Below are positions 41,721 to 50,820 of a DNA stretch of 64,000 bases, piece by piece. The position numbers were made by a program, and so were the translations under genes. The notes below the pieces were generated by a model. It saw only the letters and a program-made list of their open reading frames with translations. It ran no database searches and was not told where the DNA came from. The DNA is from an uncultured Roseicyclus sp. Its GTDB lineage: Bacteria; Pseudomonadota; Alphaproteobacteria; Rhodobacterales; Rhodobacteraceae. How positions within the stretch are numbered: the first letter of the stretch is position 1; every line of letters starts with the position of its first letter. Location of the stretch: contig CANLEH010000001.1 in the NCBI GenBank assembly GCA_947489665.1, positions 124,001 through 188,000 of the forward strand, in the 5' to 3' direction.

Positions 41721-43100
41721 TTAATTGTCGAGCGTGGCGGCAAGCTCCGCCAGGGCTGCATCTGCGTCGGCGCGGGTTTGCACTTGTGCGACCCAATCCG
41801 CCAAAACGCTGCGCGCCCCTTCAGGCAGGCTCTCGATCTCGGTGAGGGCTGAGGTAAGATCGCCCGCCTCTACGGCGGCGCCAACACGGCTGAGCACGGC
41901 ATCCGGGTCATCGCCTTCGCGCGGCACAACGGACCGTCCGCCAAGCTGGTTTTGCAGGAACGCGCCAAGCCCGCCCATCACGCCATCCTCGGCGGTTTCT
42001 CGGTTGGCCTCGGCAAGTGCCGCCCGGGCTGCAGCGGGGTAGGCGGTTTGCAGGTCTTCCAGTGTCGGCACGCCAGTTTCGGCCACCGCCTGCAAAGCGT
42101 CAGGCACCTCGACATCCATACCCGATAGTGCCTCGGCAAAGGGATCACCGGCGGCCATGGCGATTTGCACGCGGCTCAGTGCGGCCTGCGCCTGTGTGGC
42201 GGCGGCAGTGGCTTGTGCTTCGGCCTGCGCCTCGGCAATTGCGGCCTGTGCCGCGTCGGAGGCTGCTTGCAATTCGGCGGCGGCAGCGGCCTGCGCGGCT
42301 TCAGCGGCGGCAACTGCCTCGGCGGCGGCATTGCGTTCTTCCGCCAGCCGTCCTTCAAGCGCTTCAACGGCGGCGGCCATCGCCGCACTGTCTTCATCGA
42401 TTTCGCCTGTGAAGACCGGTCGCTCTTCAAGTGCCACAACGCGGCCGGTTAATGCCTCAACCGCTGTACCGACGCCCGCAACATCGGACGCAACGCCTGC
42501 GATTGCGTTCTCGACGCCGGACAAATCGACCTCGGGCATTGCGGGCGGTTCAGCTGCGGCAAGCGCCGCGATCTGTTCCTGCAATCCGGCAATCGTGCCT
42601 TGCTGAGTCTCGATCTGTTCCAAGGCGGCCGTCAGGGTCGGGTCAACTTCGGGGGCCTCACTGGGCCGCAATCCGAACAGGGCGGCCCCATAGCCAAGGG
42701 CCGCTGCAACTACACCCCCGATCAGGAGCGGACCAAACCCCGGGCCGGTCCGTTCCACCACACGCTCCACCGTTACGGGCGCAGCGGGCGCCTCGTCCAC
42801 CGGGGCGGCGCCTTCAGCTGGGGCGGTATCTTCCACAATCTCGGTTTGCGCGGGGTCATCATCGGCGCCTTGGGCCGCCGTCGTATCGCCGGGCTCGATC
42901 GTCACGCGGTCACCGGGGTTGGGTTCGGCCGCCACGGCATCCTCGCCCAACGTATCATCCCCCAGCAAAACCGTATCGCCGCCCAGTTCGCCTTCAGGCG
43001 CCTCGGTGCTCACGCTCTCTGCGTCTGGCGAAACACTTTCTTCTGCGTCCGACTTGCGCGATTTCCGGCTGCCCGAACGGGAGGACGTTTGCTTCGCCAT
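41721..43100 (-). CDS. Mitofilin-like inner-membrane protein (COG4223)
   Basis: A 459-aa protein with a basic Ser/Lys/Arg N-terminus, a long acidic Glu/Pro/Ala segment (about 20-125), one membrane span (about 132-150, FGPLLIGGVVAAALGYGAALFG), an Ala/Glu/Gln coiled coil (about 165-320) and a globular C-terminal helical domain ending LAELAATLDN. This is the alphaproteobacterial ancestor type of Mic60, placed between hemD and hemY as usual, and shapes intracytoplasmic membranes in some species. Start 43100 (MAKQTSSRSG) is preferred to 43130. Confidence 0.87.
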   Translation of the reverse strand: MAKQTSSRSGSRKSRKSDAEESVSPDAESVSTEAPEGELGGDTVLLGDDTLGEDAVAAEPNPGDRVTIEPGDTTAAQGADDDPAQTEIVEDTAPAEGAAPVDEAPAAPVTVERVVERTGPGFGPLLIGGVVAAALGYGAALFGLRPSEAPEVDPTLTAALEQIETQQGTIAGLQEQIAALAAAEPPAMPEVDLSGVENAIAGVASDVAGVGTAVEALTGRVVALEERPVFTGEIDEDSAAMAAAVEALEGRLAEERNAAAEAVAAAEAAQAAAAAELQAASDAAQAAIAEAQAEAQATAAATQAQAALSRVQIAMAAGDPFAEALSGMDVEVPDALQAVAETGVPTLEDLQTAYPAAARAALAEANRETAEDGVMGGLGAFLQNQLGGRSVVPREGDDPDAVLSRVGAAVEAGDLTSALTEIESLPEGARSVLADWVAQVQTRADADAALAELAATLDN

Positions 43101-43201
43101 ATGCTGAGGCCCCTCATCTCTGTCATACACAAGCTGTCAACGTAACCTGACAGGGGCTCCGAGTCAGCCCGGTTCAAACTGTCACGACGCAGCAGCGGCT
43201 T

Positions 43202-43897
43202 CTAGGGGGAATTCCGCCGCATTCCATACGGTTCCAATGCCTTGCGCATTTCTTCGCCATTGGGCTCTGAAATTACCTTCACACGCGTCTGGAGCGCTGC
43301 GGGGAGTGCGTCTTTCACGGCATCGCTCATCGCAAAAAGAACTGAATTTTCAGCAGGTTCCGGCGCCGCGTCCGCGAACAAGGCGGCGGAGCGCGGCGAG
43401 AAGAGGGGCACAAGCACCTCCGGCTGCCCAAGCGCCGCGTGAAACGTGGCGTCGGGCGGTAGGATGGCCTGATCATAGGCGGCAATCCCACGCGCATTGA
43501 GGCCCGCATCGCGCAGATGCCCCACCACATCCCCACGCGTATGCCGACCATGAACATGCAAAAGCGTGCCCGCCAGGCGACGCGCCACCAAGTCCGCAAC
43601 CAGCGCCCCAGCATTCGGACCGGATTCGACGGCATCAAACCCGGCTTGGGATGCCGCATGGGTCGTCCGCGGGCCCACGCAAAAGGCGGTCAGGGCGGCC
43701 TGCGGTAGGAACGGGACTGCATTTTCAGAAGTCAGGATCAGGGCCGAGATACCATCCAGCACAACCGGCGCACCCGTCGGAACAATCTCCATCAATGGTG
43801 CAATGAACACATCGAACCCGTCCAAACCTTCTGCGAACCGCTCGGATGCTGCGCGCGGGCGGGTCAAAAGCAGGGTGGGGCGCGAGTGGACAGCCAT
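43202..43897 (-). CDS. hemD: Uroporphyrinogen-III synthase
   Basis: Cyclises hydroxymethylbilane to uroporphyrinogen III in haem and siroheme synthesis. The 231-aa protein has the two-domain HemD layout: [17 protein letters not shown] at the start, [41 protein letters not shown] and [16 protein letters not shown]. Sequence conservation in the family is low, so recognition rests on these blocks and the neighbours hemY and tsaD. Start 43897 avoids a non-homologous leader. Divergent from tsaD by 52 bases. The product feeds cysG at 13973. Confidence 0.88.
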   Translation of the reverse strand: MAVHSRPTLLLTRPRAASERFAEGLDGFDVFIAPLMEIVPTGAPVVLDGISALILTSENAVPFLPQAALTAFCVGPRTTHAASQAGFDAVESGPNAGALVADLVARRLAGTLLHVHGRHTRGDVVGHLRDAGLNARGIAAYDQAILPPDATFHAALGQPEVLVPLFSPRSAALFADAAPEPAENSVLFAMSDAVKDALPAALQTRVKVISEPNGEEMRKALEPYGMRRNSP

Positions 43898-43949
43898 GGA
43901 CCACGGTGTTACCCCGCATGGGCTTGGCAGACAACGGCAGCGCGCGCCC

Positions 43950-45014
43950 ATGACCCTGACGATCCTCGGCATCGAAAGCTCTTGTGACGATACCGCCGCC
44001 GCAATCTTGCGTGGCTCGGGCGATGCGCCGCAGATCCTGTCAAACGCAGTGCGAAATCAGACGGATCTACATGCAGCCTATGGGGGCGTTGTGCCTGAGA
44101 TCGCCGCGCGCGCCCATGCCGAGGTGCTTGATCTGATGGTTGAACAGGCGTTGGCGCAGGCCGAAGTCTCGTTGTCAGATGTCGACGCGATTGCCGTCAC
44201 CGCCGGGCCGGGTCTGATCGGAGGCGTGCTCTCGGGCGTCATGGCCGCAAAGGGCCTGGCGATGGGGCTTGGGAAACCCTTGATCGGTGTGAACCATCTG
44301 GCCGGTCATGCCCTGACCCCGCGTTTGACCGATGGGGTCGGCTTTCCCTATTTACTCCTGCTGGTCTCAGGTGGGCATTGCCAATTCCTGCGTGTGGAGG
44401 GGCCGGACGCATTCACCCGCCTCGGCGGAACCATCGACGACGCGCCGGGCGAGGCCTTTGACAAGGTCGCCCGCCTTTTGGGGCTGCCACAACCCGGTGG
44501 TCCGTCCGTCGAGCTGGCCGCGCAAGCGGGCGATGCGAAGCGCTTCAAGCTGCCGCGCCCCCTTTTGGATCGCCCGGGATGTGACCTCAGTTTCTCGGGT
44601 CTTAAAACCGCCGTGTTGCGTGCGCGGGACGATCTGGCGGCAGAGAAGGGCGGGATGACGGAACAGGACCGATCCGATCTGTGCGCCAGTTTTCAGATGG
44701 CAGTAGCAGATGTGCTTGCCGAGAAATCGCGCCGCGCGCTGACAATGTCGGATGTCACCGCCTTTGCCGTGGCGGGTGGTGTCGCGGCCAACAAGACGCT
44801 GCGCGCGCGGTTGGAGGATGTGACCGACCTGCCGTTCATTGCGCCACCCCTTGCGCTTTGCACCGACAATGCCGCGATGATTGCCTATGCGGGCATGCTC
44901 GCATTTGAGGCCGGACGAACGGACGATATGGCCCTCAAAGCGCGCCCGCGTTGGCCGTTGGATGAAACAGCGGCGCCCATGATCGGATCGGGCAAGAAGG
45001 GGGCCAAGGCATGA
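43950..45014 (+). CDS. tsaD: tRNA N6-adenosine threonylcarbamoyltransferase
   Basis: Transfers the threonylcarbamoyl group to A37 of ANN-reading tRNAs, with TsaB/TsaE. The 354-aa ASKHA protein begins [14 protein letters not shown], has [15 protein letters not shown], the metal-binding HLAGHAL (about 112-118), [27 protein letters not shown] and [13 protein letters not shown]. The open frame extends to 43566 over hemD, but the canonical N-terminus fixes ATG 43950. The stop overlaps gpsA (ATGA). Confidence 0.95.
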   Translation: MTLTILGIESSCDDTAAAILRGSGDAPQILSNAVRNQTDLHAAYGGVVPEIAARAHAEVLDLMVEQALAQAEVSLSDVDAIAVTAGPGLIGGVLSGVMAAKGLAMGLGKPLIGVNHLAGHALTPRLTDGVGFPYLLLLVSGGHCQFLRVEGPDAFTRLGGTIDDAPGEAFDKVARLLGLPQPGGPSVELAAQAGDAKRFKLPRPLLDRPGCDLSFSGLKTAVLRARDDLAAEKGGMTEQDRSDLCASFQMAVADVLAEKSRRALTMSDVTAFAVAGGVAANKTLRARLEDVTDLPFIAPPLALCTDNAAMIAYAGMLAFEAGRTDDMALKARPRWPLDETAAPMIGSGKKGAKA

Positions 45015-45934
45015 GGTTGGATGTCATCGGGGCAGGGGCCTTCGGCACGGGCCTTGCCATCGCATTTGCCGAGGGCGGGATCGACGTGACCCTTTGGGCG
45101 CGCGACATCGGAACCTTCGCAGGTGGCGAGAGCCATCGACTGCCCGGCCACAAACTGCCTGTGAATATTCGCGCGACGGATGATCTGGCGACCTGTACCG
45201 CCGAAACCGCCGTGTTTGCCTTGCCTACCCAAACCCTGGGCGGCTTTTTGGCTGCACATCGCTTTGGTGCACAAACCGCCATCTCTTGCGCGAAGGGCAT
45301 CGACCGCGCGACGGGTGCCGGACCAACGTCGCTTATCGCAGCCCACATCCCGCAGGTCGCGCAACTCACCGGCCCCAGCTTCGCCGCCGACATCGCCAAG
45401 GGCCTGCCCACGGCCCTGACGCTGGCTTGCGCAGACGATGCCCTTGGGGCGCATCTGCAAACCGCACTCAGTACGCAGGCCCTGCGCATCTACCGCACGA
45501 CGGATGTGATCGGGGCGGAGCTTGGGGGGGCACTCAAGAATGTCATCGCCATCGCTGCGGGCGCCGTCATTGGCGCTGGCCTGGGCGAGTCGGCGCGGGC
45601 CGCCTTGATCGCGCGCGGCTTTGCCGAGATGACCCGCTATGCGACTGAAAAAGGCGCCCTAGCTGAAACCCTCACCGGCCTGTCCGGCCTTGGCGATCTG
45701 ATCCTGACCTGCGGGTCCGAGCAATCGCGCAACTTCCGTTTCGGCCTCGCCCTTGCGCGCGGCGAGGCTCTGCCTGAGGGCACCACCGTCGAGGGCCTGC
45801 ACACCGCCCGCCAACTCAGCGAAAGTGCCGCTGATACGCCGATCGCGGACACGGTTGCGGCCCTTGCAGATGGCAGGCTGGACATAGCCGGCGCGCTCGA
45901 CCACCTTCTCAACCGTCCCCTCAAACCGGAGTAA
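45011..45934 (+). CDS. gpsA: Glycerol-3-phosphate dehydrogenase [NAD(P)+]
   Basis: Makes sn-glycerol-3-phosphate from dihydroxyacetone phosphate for phospholipid synthesis. The 307-aa protein starts with the Rossmann motif [12 protein letters not shown], has [11 protein letters not shown] (about 95), [17 protein letters not shown] (about 118) and the catalytic lysine in [13 protein letters not shown] (about 178). It is at the short end of the family. Coupled to tsaD by a four-base overlap; the YciI-like gene follows three bases later. Confidence 0.95.
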   Translation: MRLDVIGAGAFGTGLAIAFAEGGIDVTLWARDIGTFAGGESHRLPGHKLPVNIRATDDLATCTAETAVFALPTQTLGGFLAAHRFGAQTAISCAKGIDRATGAGPTSLIAAHIPQVAQLTGPSFAADIAKGLPTALTLACADDALGAHLQTALSTQALRIYRTTDVIGAELGGALKNVIAIAAGAVIGAGLGESARAALIARGFAEMTRYATEKGALAETLTGLSGLGDLILTCGSEQSRNFRFGLALARGEALPEGTTVEGLHTARQLSESAADTPIADTVAALADGRLDIAGALDHLLNRPLKPE

Positions 45935-45937
45935 GCC

Positions 45938-46210
45938 ATGCTTGTTGCCATTATTGCCACCGACAAACCGGGGCATCTGCAAACCCGCCTCGACAACCGT
46001 GATGCGCATCTCGCCTATGGCAAGGACAGCGGCAAACTGGTGATGGCGGGACCAATGCTGGACGCCGAGGATCAGATGTCCGGAAGCCTTCTGGTGATCG
46101 AGGTCGACACCATTCAGGAGGCATACGATTTCGCCGACAACGACCCCTACGCCAAGGCGGGCCTCTTTGAGAAAGTGCGGATCGAGAAGTGGAAGAAGGT
46201 GATCGGCTGA
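45938..46210 (+). CDS. YciI-like protein
   Basis: A 90-aa ferredoxin-like-fold protein of the YCII family: MLVAIIATDKPGHLQTRLDNRDAHL has the conserved HxxxL segment, followed by GPMLD and ENDPYAKAGLF-type FADNDPYAKAGLF. The family contains a conserved His/Asp pair of unknown catalytic use. It lies in the tsaD-gpsA unit and overlaps the EVE gene by one base (TGATG). Confidence 0.85.
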   Translation: MLVAIIATDKPGHLQTRLDNRDAHLAYGKDSGKLVMAGPMLDAEDQMSGSLLVIEVDTIQEAYDFADNDPYAKAGLFEKVRIEKWKKVIG

Positions 46211-46623
46211 TGCGCTACTGGCTGTTCAAATCCGAACCCTCAACCTGGAGCTGGGATCAACAGGTTGCCAAAGGCGAGGCGGGCGAAGAATGGGATGGAG
46301 TGCGTAACTACCAGGCGCGCAATTTCATGCGCGAGATGGCGTTGGGCGACCGCGGCTTTTTCTACCATTCGCAGAAAGAGAAGGCGGTTGTGGGCATCGT
46401 GGAGGTTTGTGCCGAGTCTCATCCCGACAGCACCACCGACGACGAGCGGTGGGAGTGCGTCGACATCAAGGCGGTTGAGGCGGTGCCATCGCCGGTCACA
46501 TTGGATCAGATTAAGGCGGACGAACGGCTGGCGGACATGGTTCTGGTCAAGAATTCCCGCCTGTCCGTGCAGCCCGTGACCGAGGATGAGTTCAAGGTGA
46601 TCTGCACCCTCGGTGGGCTTTAG
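46210..46623 (+). CDS. EVE-domain protein (PUA-like)
   Basis: A 137-aa EVE domain: RYWLFKSEPSTWSWDQQ, WDGVRNYQARNFMREM, GDRGFFYHSQKEKAVVGIVEV. EVE proteins share a fold with YTH and PUA domains and are thought to bind modified bases in RNA or DNA. It is frequently located in housekeeping clusters such as this one. Start ATG 46210 gives the canonical N-terminus; the frame is open from 46189. Confidence 0.92.
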   Translation: MRYWLFKSEPSTWSWDQQVAKGEAGEEWDGVRNYQARNFMREMALGDRGFFYHSQKEKAVVGIVEVCAESHPDSTTDDERWECVDIKAVEAVPSPVTLDQIKADERLADMVLVKNSRLSVQPVTEDEFKVICTLGGL

Positions 46624-46630
46624 GCTACAC

Positions 46631-47062
46631 TCAGTTCAGCGTGGCCGTCGCGAACAAAACGCTGAAATCCTCGCACCAGATCACGACCGAGCCATAGGCG
46701 CTTACGTCGACATCCGCCGGGATGCTGTAGGTCTGCGTGCCCTGCGGCGATTGCAGCCGCCCGAGCGATACCCACTGGCTCGCCAGAACCGCGCCGCTTG
46801 TTGCGGGCGAGCCATCGACCACCAGCCAGACCTCAAGGTCCGGGCCGGGCGTGACCGAGAATTCCGACAATTGCAGGATTGTGTCGCCGTCCGCTGTTGT
46901 GGCGATCGTTGCCGTGCCGTCGCCCTGATGGCGCGCGTCGGCGTCCTGGAACTGGCCGGAGGCCACGGCGGTCGCAGTGGCTTGCGCCTCTGCCGGTACG
47001 GTGAAGCCTCCAAGTCCGGCAAGGCCGACACACATGGCAAGGGAAAGGGTGAAAACGCGCAT
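46631..47062 (-). CDS. Secreted DM13-domain protein
   Basis: A 143-aa exported protein. The Sec signal (about 1-27, cleavage after AEAQ region) precedes a DM13 domain: ASGQFQDADARHQGDGTATI, LQLSEFSVTPGPDLEVWLV and VVIWCEDFSVLFATATL. DM13 is proposed to bind metal or haem through a conserved cysteine (WC near 131) and to take part in redox steps outside the cell. Convergent with the EVE gene, 7 bases apart. Confidence 0.85.
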   Translation of the reverse strand: MRVFTLSLAMCVGLAGLGGFTVPAEAQATATAVASGQFQDADARHQGDGTATIATTADGDTILQLSEFSVTPGPDLEVWLVVDGSPATSGAVLASQWVSLGRLQSPQGTQTYSIPADVDVSAYGSVVIWCEDFSVLFATATLN

Positions 47063-47430
47063 GGCTTGTCCTCCGGCACGAGATTGGATGCCGCAAACCT
47101 AGTCGCGTCGCGCATCAAACACGAAATCACGTTCGCGGCACAGCCGCGTGAACACTGCATTGCCGCCAATAGAAATGGGGGGCTCCGACCCCTTGGAACC
47201 CCCCATCCACCCACGCGCGGCCTCGCTCCGCTCGTGTAACTGAAATTCGGGTCCGCCTTACTGGCCAGACGACGGTGTTATGCCATCCATGCCGCCTTGC
47301 AGCAAAGGAATTGCATTTCGCATTTGACCTAAATGTTAGTGCACTTTGCGTTTTATCTGAGGCTCGCATTCCGCGTTCGCGCTATCGGCGCGAGGCGGCG
47401 GGTTGCGATGCAATTCAATCGCAAAGTGCT
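47063..47430. other. Intergenic stretch, no gene seen
   Basis: 368 bases with no credible frame. It contains the DM13 promoter and a GGGGGG/CCCCCC stem near 47175-47210 that may form a strong hairpin without a T-run. The rest, including an AT-richer patch near 47310-47350, shows nothing I can name. Confidence 0.5.
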
Positions 47431-47745
47431 CTAGCGCTCGGCGGGCGGAAGATTGGCAAGGCGATCCGATAGAATGGCCACCTCTGCCGCGCTCCATTGC
47501 GAATGCACCCGCGTGGTGCTGGCGGGTTGATGCCCCAAGCCCAATGTCTTGCCCTCCCGATGCGCGCCGCGCGGGCGGATCGGCCGCGGTTGAAAGCCTC
47601 CGCCGCAAGTTGGGCAGACATTCCGCAAAACCTGTTCCACGCAGTCCGCGCAATAAGTGCACTCATAAGAACAAATGCGCGCCTCCGCCGCGTCCGGCGG
47701 AAGATCCTTGTCGCACCATTCACAGTTTGGCCTCAGCTCAAGCAT
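47431..47745 (-). CDS. DUF1272 zinc-binding protein
   Basis: A 104-aa protein whose first 55 residues are a DUF1272 domain: LRPNCEWCDKDLPPDA, ICSYECTYCADC and CPTCGGG give four CxxC-like pairs for two zinc ions. The C-terminal extension (about 60-104) is basic then helical (WSAAEVAILSDRLANL). Its function is unknown. Start ATG 47745 is fixed by GAGGAG a few bases upstream; a larger overlapping frame is a shadow. Confidence 0.88.
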   Translation of the reverse strand: MLELRPNCEWCDKDLPPDAAEARICSYECTYCADCVEQVLRNVCPTCGGGFQPRPIRPRGAHREGKTLGLGHQPASTTRVHSQWSAAEVAILSDRLANLPPAER

Positions 47746-47762
47746 AACCCACTCCTCAAACG

Positions 47763-47790
47763 AAAAAGGCCCACCCGAATTGGGCAGGCC
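47763..47790 (-). terminator. Intrinsic terminator of the DUF2853 gene
   Basis: On the minus strand GGCCTGCCC pairs with GGGTGGGCC over AATTC, followed by TTTTT. It sits 24 bases after the DUF2853 stop. Confidence 0.8.
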
Positions 47791-47813
47791 CTCCACAGTC
47801 AACGCACCCGGTC

Positions 47814-48155
47814 TCAGCCGTAAACGCTCTCTTTGCCGAAATGCTTGGTCAGCATGTAGTAGACCACGGCGCGGTATTTGTTGCGCTCGGATCGGCCATA
47901 GGTCTCGATGACTGAATTGATCGCGTTCATCAGATCTGGGCTGTCGGGCAAACCCAGCTTCTTCATCAGGAAGTTGTTCTTCACGGTTTCCAGCTCGCCT
48001 GCCTGCGTTGCCGCCACAGTCGATGCGTCCGCGTCGTAGATCGACGGGCCGCAGCCGATGGTCACTTTGGTCAGCAGCGCCATGTCCGGCTCCATGCCGC
48101 ACTTGTTCTTCAGGTCATCCGCATATTGCGCGATCAGATCGTCACGTTTGCCCAT
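47814..48155 (-). CDS. DUF2853 family protein
   Basis: A 113-aa soluble helical protein: KRDDLIAQYADDLKNKCG at the start, then NNFLMKKLGLPDSPDLMNAINSV and KYRAVVYYMLTKHFGKESVYG. This matches DUF2853, a single-domain family found in Rhodobacterales and some Bacteroidetes with no assigned function. It stands alone with its own terminator. Confidence 0.85.
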   Translation of the reverse strand: MGKRDDLIAQYADDLKNKCGMEPDMALLTKVTIGCGPSIYDADASTVAATQAGELETVKNNFLMKKLGLPDSPDLMNAINSVIETYGRSERNKYRAVVYYMLTKHFGKESVYG

Positions 48156-48292
48156 GGGTTGGTTTCTCCCCCGTTAGTGTTTTCATGTCTCGCACCGGAC
48201 CTTTCGGCCTGGCTCTCGCGGAGGTTAAACGCGCGCACCCTTTCGAAGAAAGAAAAAGTTGCAGGGAAAAACGTCCCGGCGGTCCCCTGCGC

Positions 48293-48895
48293 TTATGCTG
48301 CAACAAGCGGCGAGACTTCGCCTTCGCGCAAAACATCAGCCGCATAGGCCTTTCGGCCAAAGACCTCACGCACCATCGGCTCAAAATGATTTAGCGTCTC
48401 GCTGTCATAGTCCGGATCGAAACTGGACTGATCCCAGCGCTCGCAGAAGGTCGCGCAGCTCTCGAAACAGGGATGATCGCGGTAGCGGTCCCGCGCGTTG
48501 CGATCCCAGCCATAATGGTGCCCATAGTAGAGCATCTGGAAAAGCCCATGATGTTCCACCACCCAGGCCACATCCCAACGCACGAATGGGCGGATCACTT
48601 CGGCTGACAGGCGATCGTGGTTTTGCGGGGCCAGCCCGTCGCCGATATCATGCAGGAGCGCGCCGACGATCCAGTCGATGTCCGCACCATCCCGTTCCGC
48701 TCTGGTGGCGCTTTGCAGGCCATGGTCCAGCCGAGTGATCGGATAACCTTCCAAGGTGATGTGCTCCTGTCGCAGCAACTCCTCAAGCACGCGGTCGGCC
48801 GTCAGGGCTAGGAACGGCTTTTCCAGCCGCTCGAGCATCTCGTAATCGGCCTTCGTGCCATCCTTCATCTGCGTGAAACTGACGGTTTCGCTCAC
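48293..48895 (-). CDS. HD-domain protein, TmpB/PhnZ-like di-iron oxygenase candidate
   Basis: A 200-aa HD protein with six metal-ligand positions recognisable: LDHGLQSA (first His), LLHDIGD (HD), NHDRLSAE, VEHHGLF, and the late Asp in WDQSSFDPD. PhnZ and TmpB, members of this fold, cut the C-P bond of a 1-hydroxyphosphonate that a 2OG oxygenase has made. The gene overlaps by ATGA a PhyH-type 2OG oxygenase, the same pairing. However, the Tyr/Glu that in PhnZ precede the first His by about 10 and 7 residues appear as Leu and Tyr here, so substrate or even chemistry may differ. Ordinary phosphohydrolase is the alternative. Confidence 0.72.
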   Translation of the reverse strand: MSETVSFTQMKDGTKADYEMLERLEKPFLALTADRVLEELLRQEHITLEGYPITRLDHGLQSATRAERDGADIDWIVGALLHDIGDGLAPQNHDRLSAEVIRPFVRWDVAWVVEHHGLFQMLYYGHHYGWDRNARDRYRDHPCFESCATFCERWDQSSFDPDYDSETLNHFEPMVREVFGRKAYAADVLREGEVSPLVAA

Positions 48896-49752
48896 AGCTT
48901 GGCCCCTTCATACATCGCCACATCGGCTTCGGCCCCGGCCGTCAAGGCAGCCGATTGGGCGGCCAAGACCTCCTCGTAGAGGGCCAGATCTCGTGGGTCG
49001 AACAAACCGCGTGCCCCGGCAAGATTGATCCAACCCTGTGCCTTGTCCTGCCCGCGCACGAGCATCGCATAGTCACGATGCAACCCTTGCCGCACGTCCG
49101 GCGTGACATAGCGGATCGCGCAACCGATGCGCCGATCGCCCGAGCGGTTGGGCGCCGAGGCATGGAAGCAGCGCCCGTGATGCAGCGACATCTCACCCGG
49201 GCGCAACGGGCCGGGCACCGCGCGCGCCTCATCGACACCCGCAATTTGCTGTCCGCGGCTCAGAAGGTTCGCGTCGTCAAACGTGTCTTCATGGCTGACA
49301 ATGCCACCGACATGACTGCCGGGAATGAACCGCATGCACCCGGCCTCAACCGACACGTCACTTAGCGCAAGCCATGCCGTCACTTCCTCGTCGGTCTCGC
49401 CCATGCCCCAATAGGTGATGTCCTGGTGCCAACTGACAATGGTGCCATCGCCGGGTTCCTTGATGAACAACTCGACCGACCAGACCAGAAGGTCGGGGCC
49501 AAGAACGCCTTCCACGGCATCCAGAATTGCGGGTGCACGCGCGATCTCAGCCAGAAGCGGGATGACCAATTGCCCATTTACCCTGAAAAACTGGCTTAGG
49601 CTGTGACCGCCCGCTCGGTCGCCATGTGCCGCTTCCAAGGCCTCAACCTCGGCGCGCAGATCGGCGGCTTCGCGTTCCGTGAAGACCGGGACGGGGTGAA
49701 GGACACCGTCCGCACGATATCGCGCGATTTCTGCGTGATTGAGTCCAGCCAT
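48892..49752 (-). CDS. PhyH-family 2OG-Fe(II) dioxygenase, TmpA/PhnY-like
   Basis: A 286-aa phytanoyl-CoA-dioxygenase-fold enzyme. Iron ligands are the His and Asp of SWHQDITYWGM (about 106) and the His of HHGRCFHASAPNRSGDRRIG (about 195), with the Arg that holds 2-oxoglutarate nearby. TmpA and PhnY hydroxylate aminoalkyl- or trimethylammonioethyl-phosphonate at C1, passing the product to the HD oxygenase TmpB/PhnZ. The gene runs straight into the HD gene. No phosphonate transporter is near, so the substrate is not set. Confidence 0.78.
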   Translation of the reverse strand: MAGLNHAEIARYRADGVLHPVPVFTEREAADLRAEVEALEAAHGDRAGGHSLSQFFRVNGQLVIPLLAEIARAPAILDAVEGVLGPDLLVWSVELFIKEPGDGTIVSWHQDITYWGMGETDEEVTAWLALSDVSVEAGCMRFIPGSHVGGIVSHEDTFDDANLLSRGQQIAGVDEARAVPGPLRPGEMSLHHGRCFHASAPNRSGDRRIGCAIRYVTPDVRQGLHRDYAMLVRGQDKAQGWINLAGARGLFDPRDLALYEEVLAAQSAALTAGAEADVAMYEGAKL

Positions 49753-50084
49753 GACGAACCCTCCCTTACGCTGAACGGTTTCATTGCGGCTTTGTGGCGT
49801 CTGTCACAAAATCGACCCGTGAAACGTCGCATTTTCTTCATGTCGTTAACGTTTCTGAAACCCCGCCACAGGACAAAGCCTGTCGATGCATCACTGCGGG
49901 GCTTCTCGATAAGGGCGGCACCGCTTCGACGACGGTTTGAAAACCTGGCCGAAGACAGCCCCCGAATTGGGCCTAGGTCAGGTTTCTCGGACGCGCATAT
50001 TCCGCCCCGTTAGCACCGGGGATCGAACCGCCGCACCTGCGCGGCGCCGCGCATCTTGTTTGACGGTTGCCCGATCAAACCATC
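49753..50084. other. Intergenic stretch, no gene seen
   Basis: 332 bases between the PhyH-type start and the methyltransferase-like stop. No motif-bearing frame or clear terminator is visible. It should contain the promoter of the PhyH/HD pair. Confidence 0.5.
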
Positions 50085-50819
50085 CTAAAGCGAGGCGATG
50101 TAGCGATCCGGATCCTGCAACTCGAACGCGCCGAAAAACGCATCGGGCCCGTAATCCGCCATGTCCAATTCTAGGAAATCGGCAAAGATCTCGTGCTCAG
50201 CGTCGAACAGGGTGCGGTTGTTCGGGTCTATGTTTCGGACAACAAGAATGCCCGTGCGCGGCGCACCGACAACCTCCAGCACCAGATCGGGGCGGTATTT
50301 CTGCAGGATAGGAATGATCTTCCATACATCACCTGTCCAGGCATCGATCTCGTCCAGCGCGCTCAGCTCGCGCGTCGTCATCTCTGCATTGAATGGCAAG
50401 ATGTCATGCAGCGCGATCACGCCACCCGCCGCCATTGCAGCTTCGGTATTGCGAAAATCGCGCAGCACATAGTCGATCAGATGCATCCCGTCGATGAAGG
50501 CCAATTGCGGGCTGATCCCGGCGCGCGCCAGAAAGCCGCCTTCGAAAAACGTGTCACTCTCTTCCTGAAAAAACAGCTGAGCGCGGGAGGCGTTGAACAC
50601 ATCGGGCACCAGTTTGAATTCAGGATCAACAGCGACAAAGCTGCACTTTCTGTCCTTAAGTGACGATCCCGTGCGGGAGCCGATCTCAAGATACCAGTCG
50701 GGCGCCACCTGCGTTTCAAGCCCGGCCAGCACACTGCGATACCCCGCCCCGGAGATCTGAGGGAATCCCGGTGCATGCAGCATTTTCCGGCGGGATGATT
50801 TGCGTTTGAACAATGGCAT
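50085..50819 (-). CDS. Class I SAM methyltransferase-like protein
   Basis: A 244-aa protein with a Methyltransf_24-type core: YLEIGSRTGSSL (motif I, about 42-54), FVAVDPEFK, LAFIDGMHLIDYVLRDF (about 107-123) and GGVIALHDILPF. The N-terminus is basic (KRKSSRRK). The pattern fits O-methyltransferases or glycan-associated proteins; the motif I is slightly aberrant (EIGSRTG). It follows a glycosyltransferase-like gene by one base, so both may modify a surface sugar. The SAH formed would go to AhcY, encoded first in the same unit. Confidence 0.72.
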   Translation of the reverse strand: MPLFKRKSSRRKMLHAPGFPQISGAGYRSVLAGLETQVAPDWYLEIGSRTGSSLKDRKCSFVAVDPEFKLVPDVFNASRAQLFFQEESDTFFEGGFLARAGISPQLAFIDGMHLIDYVLRDFRNTEAAMAAGGVIALHDILPFNAEMTTRELSALDEIDAWTGDVWKIIPILQKYRPDLVLEVVGAPRTGILVVRNIDPNNRTLFDAEHEIFADFLELDMADYGPDAFFGAFELQDPDRYIASL

Positions 50820-50820
50820 G

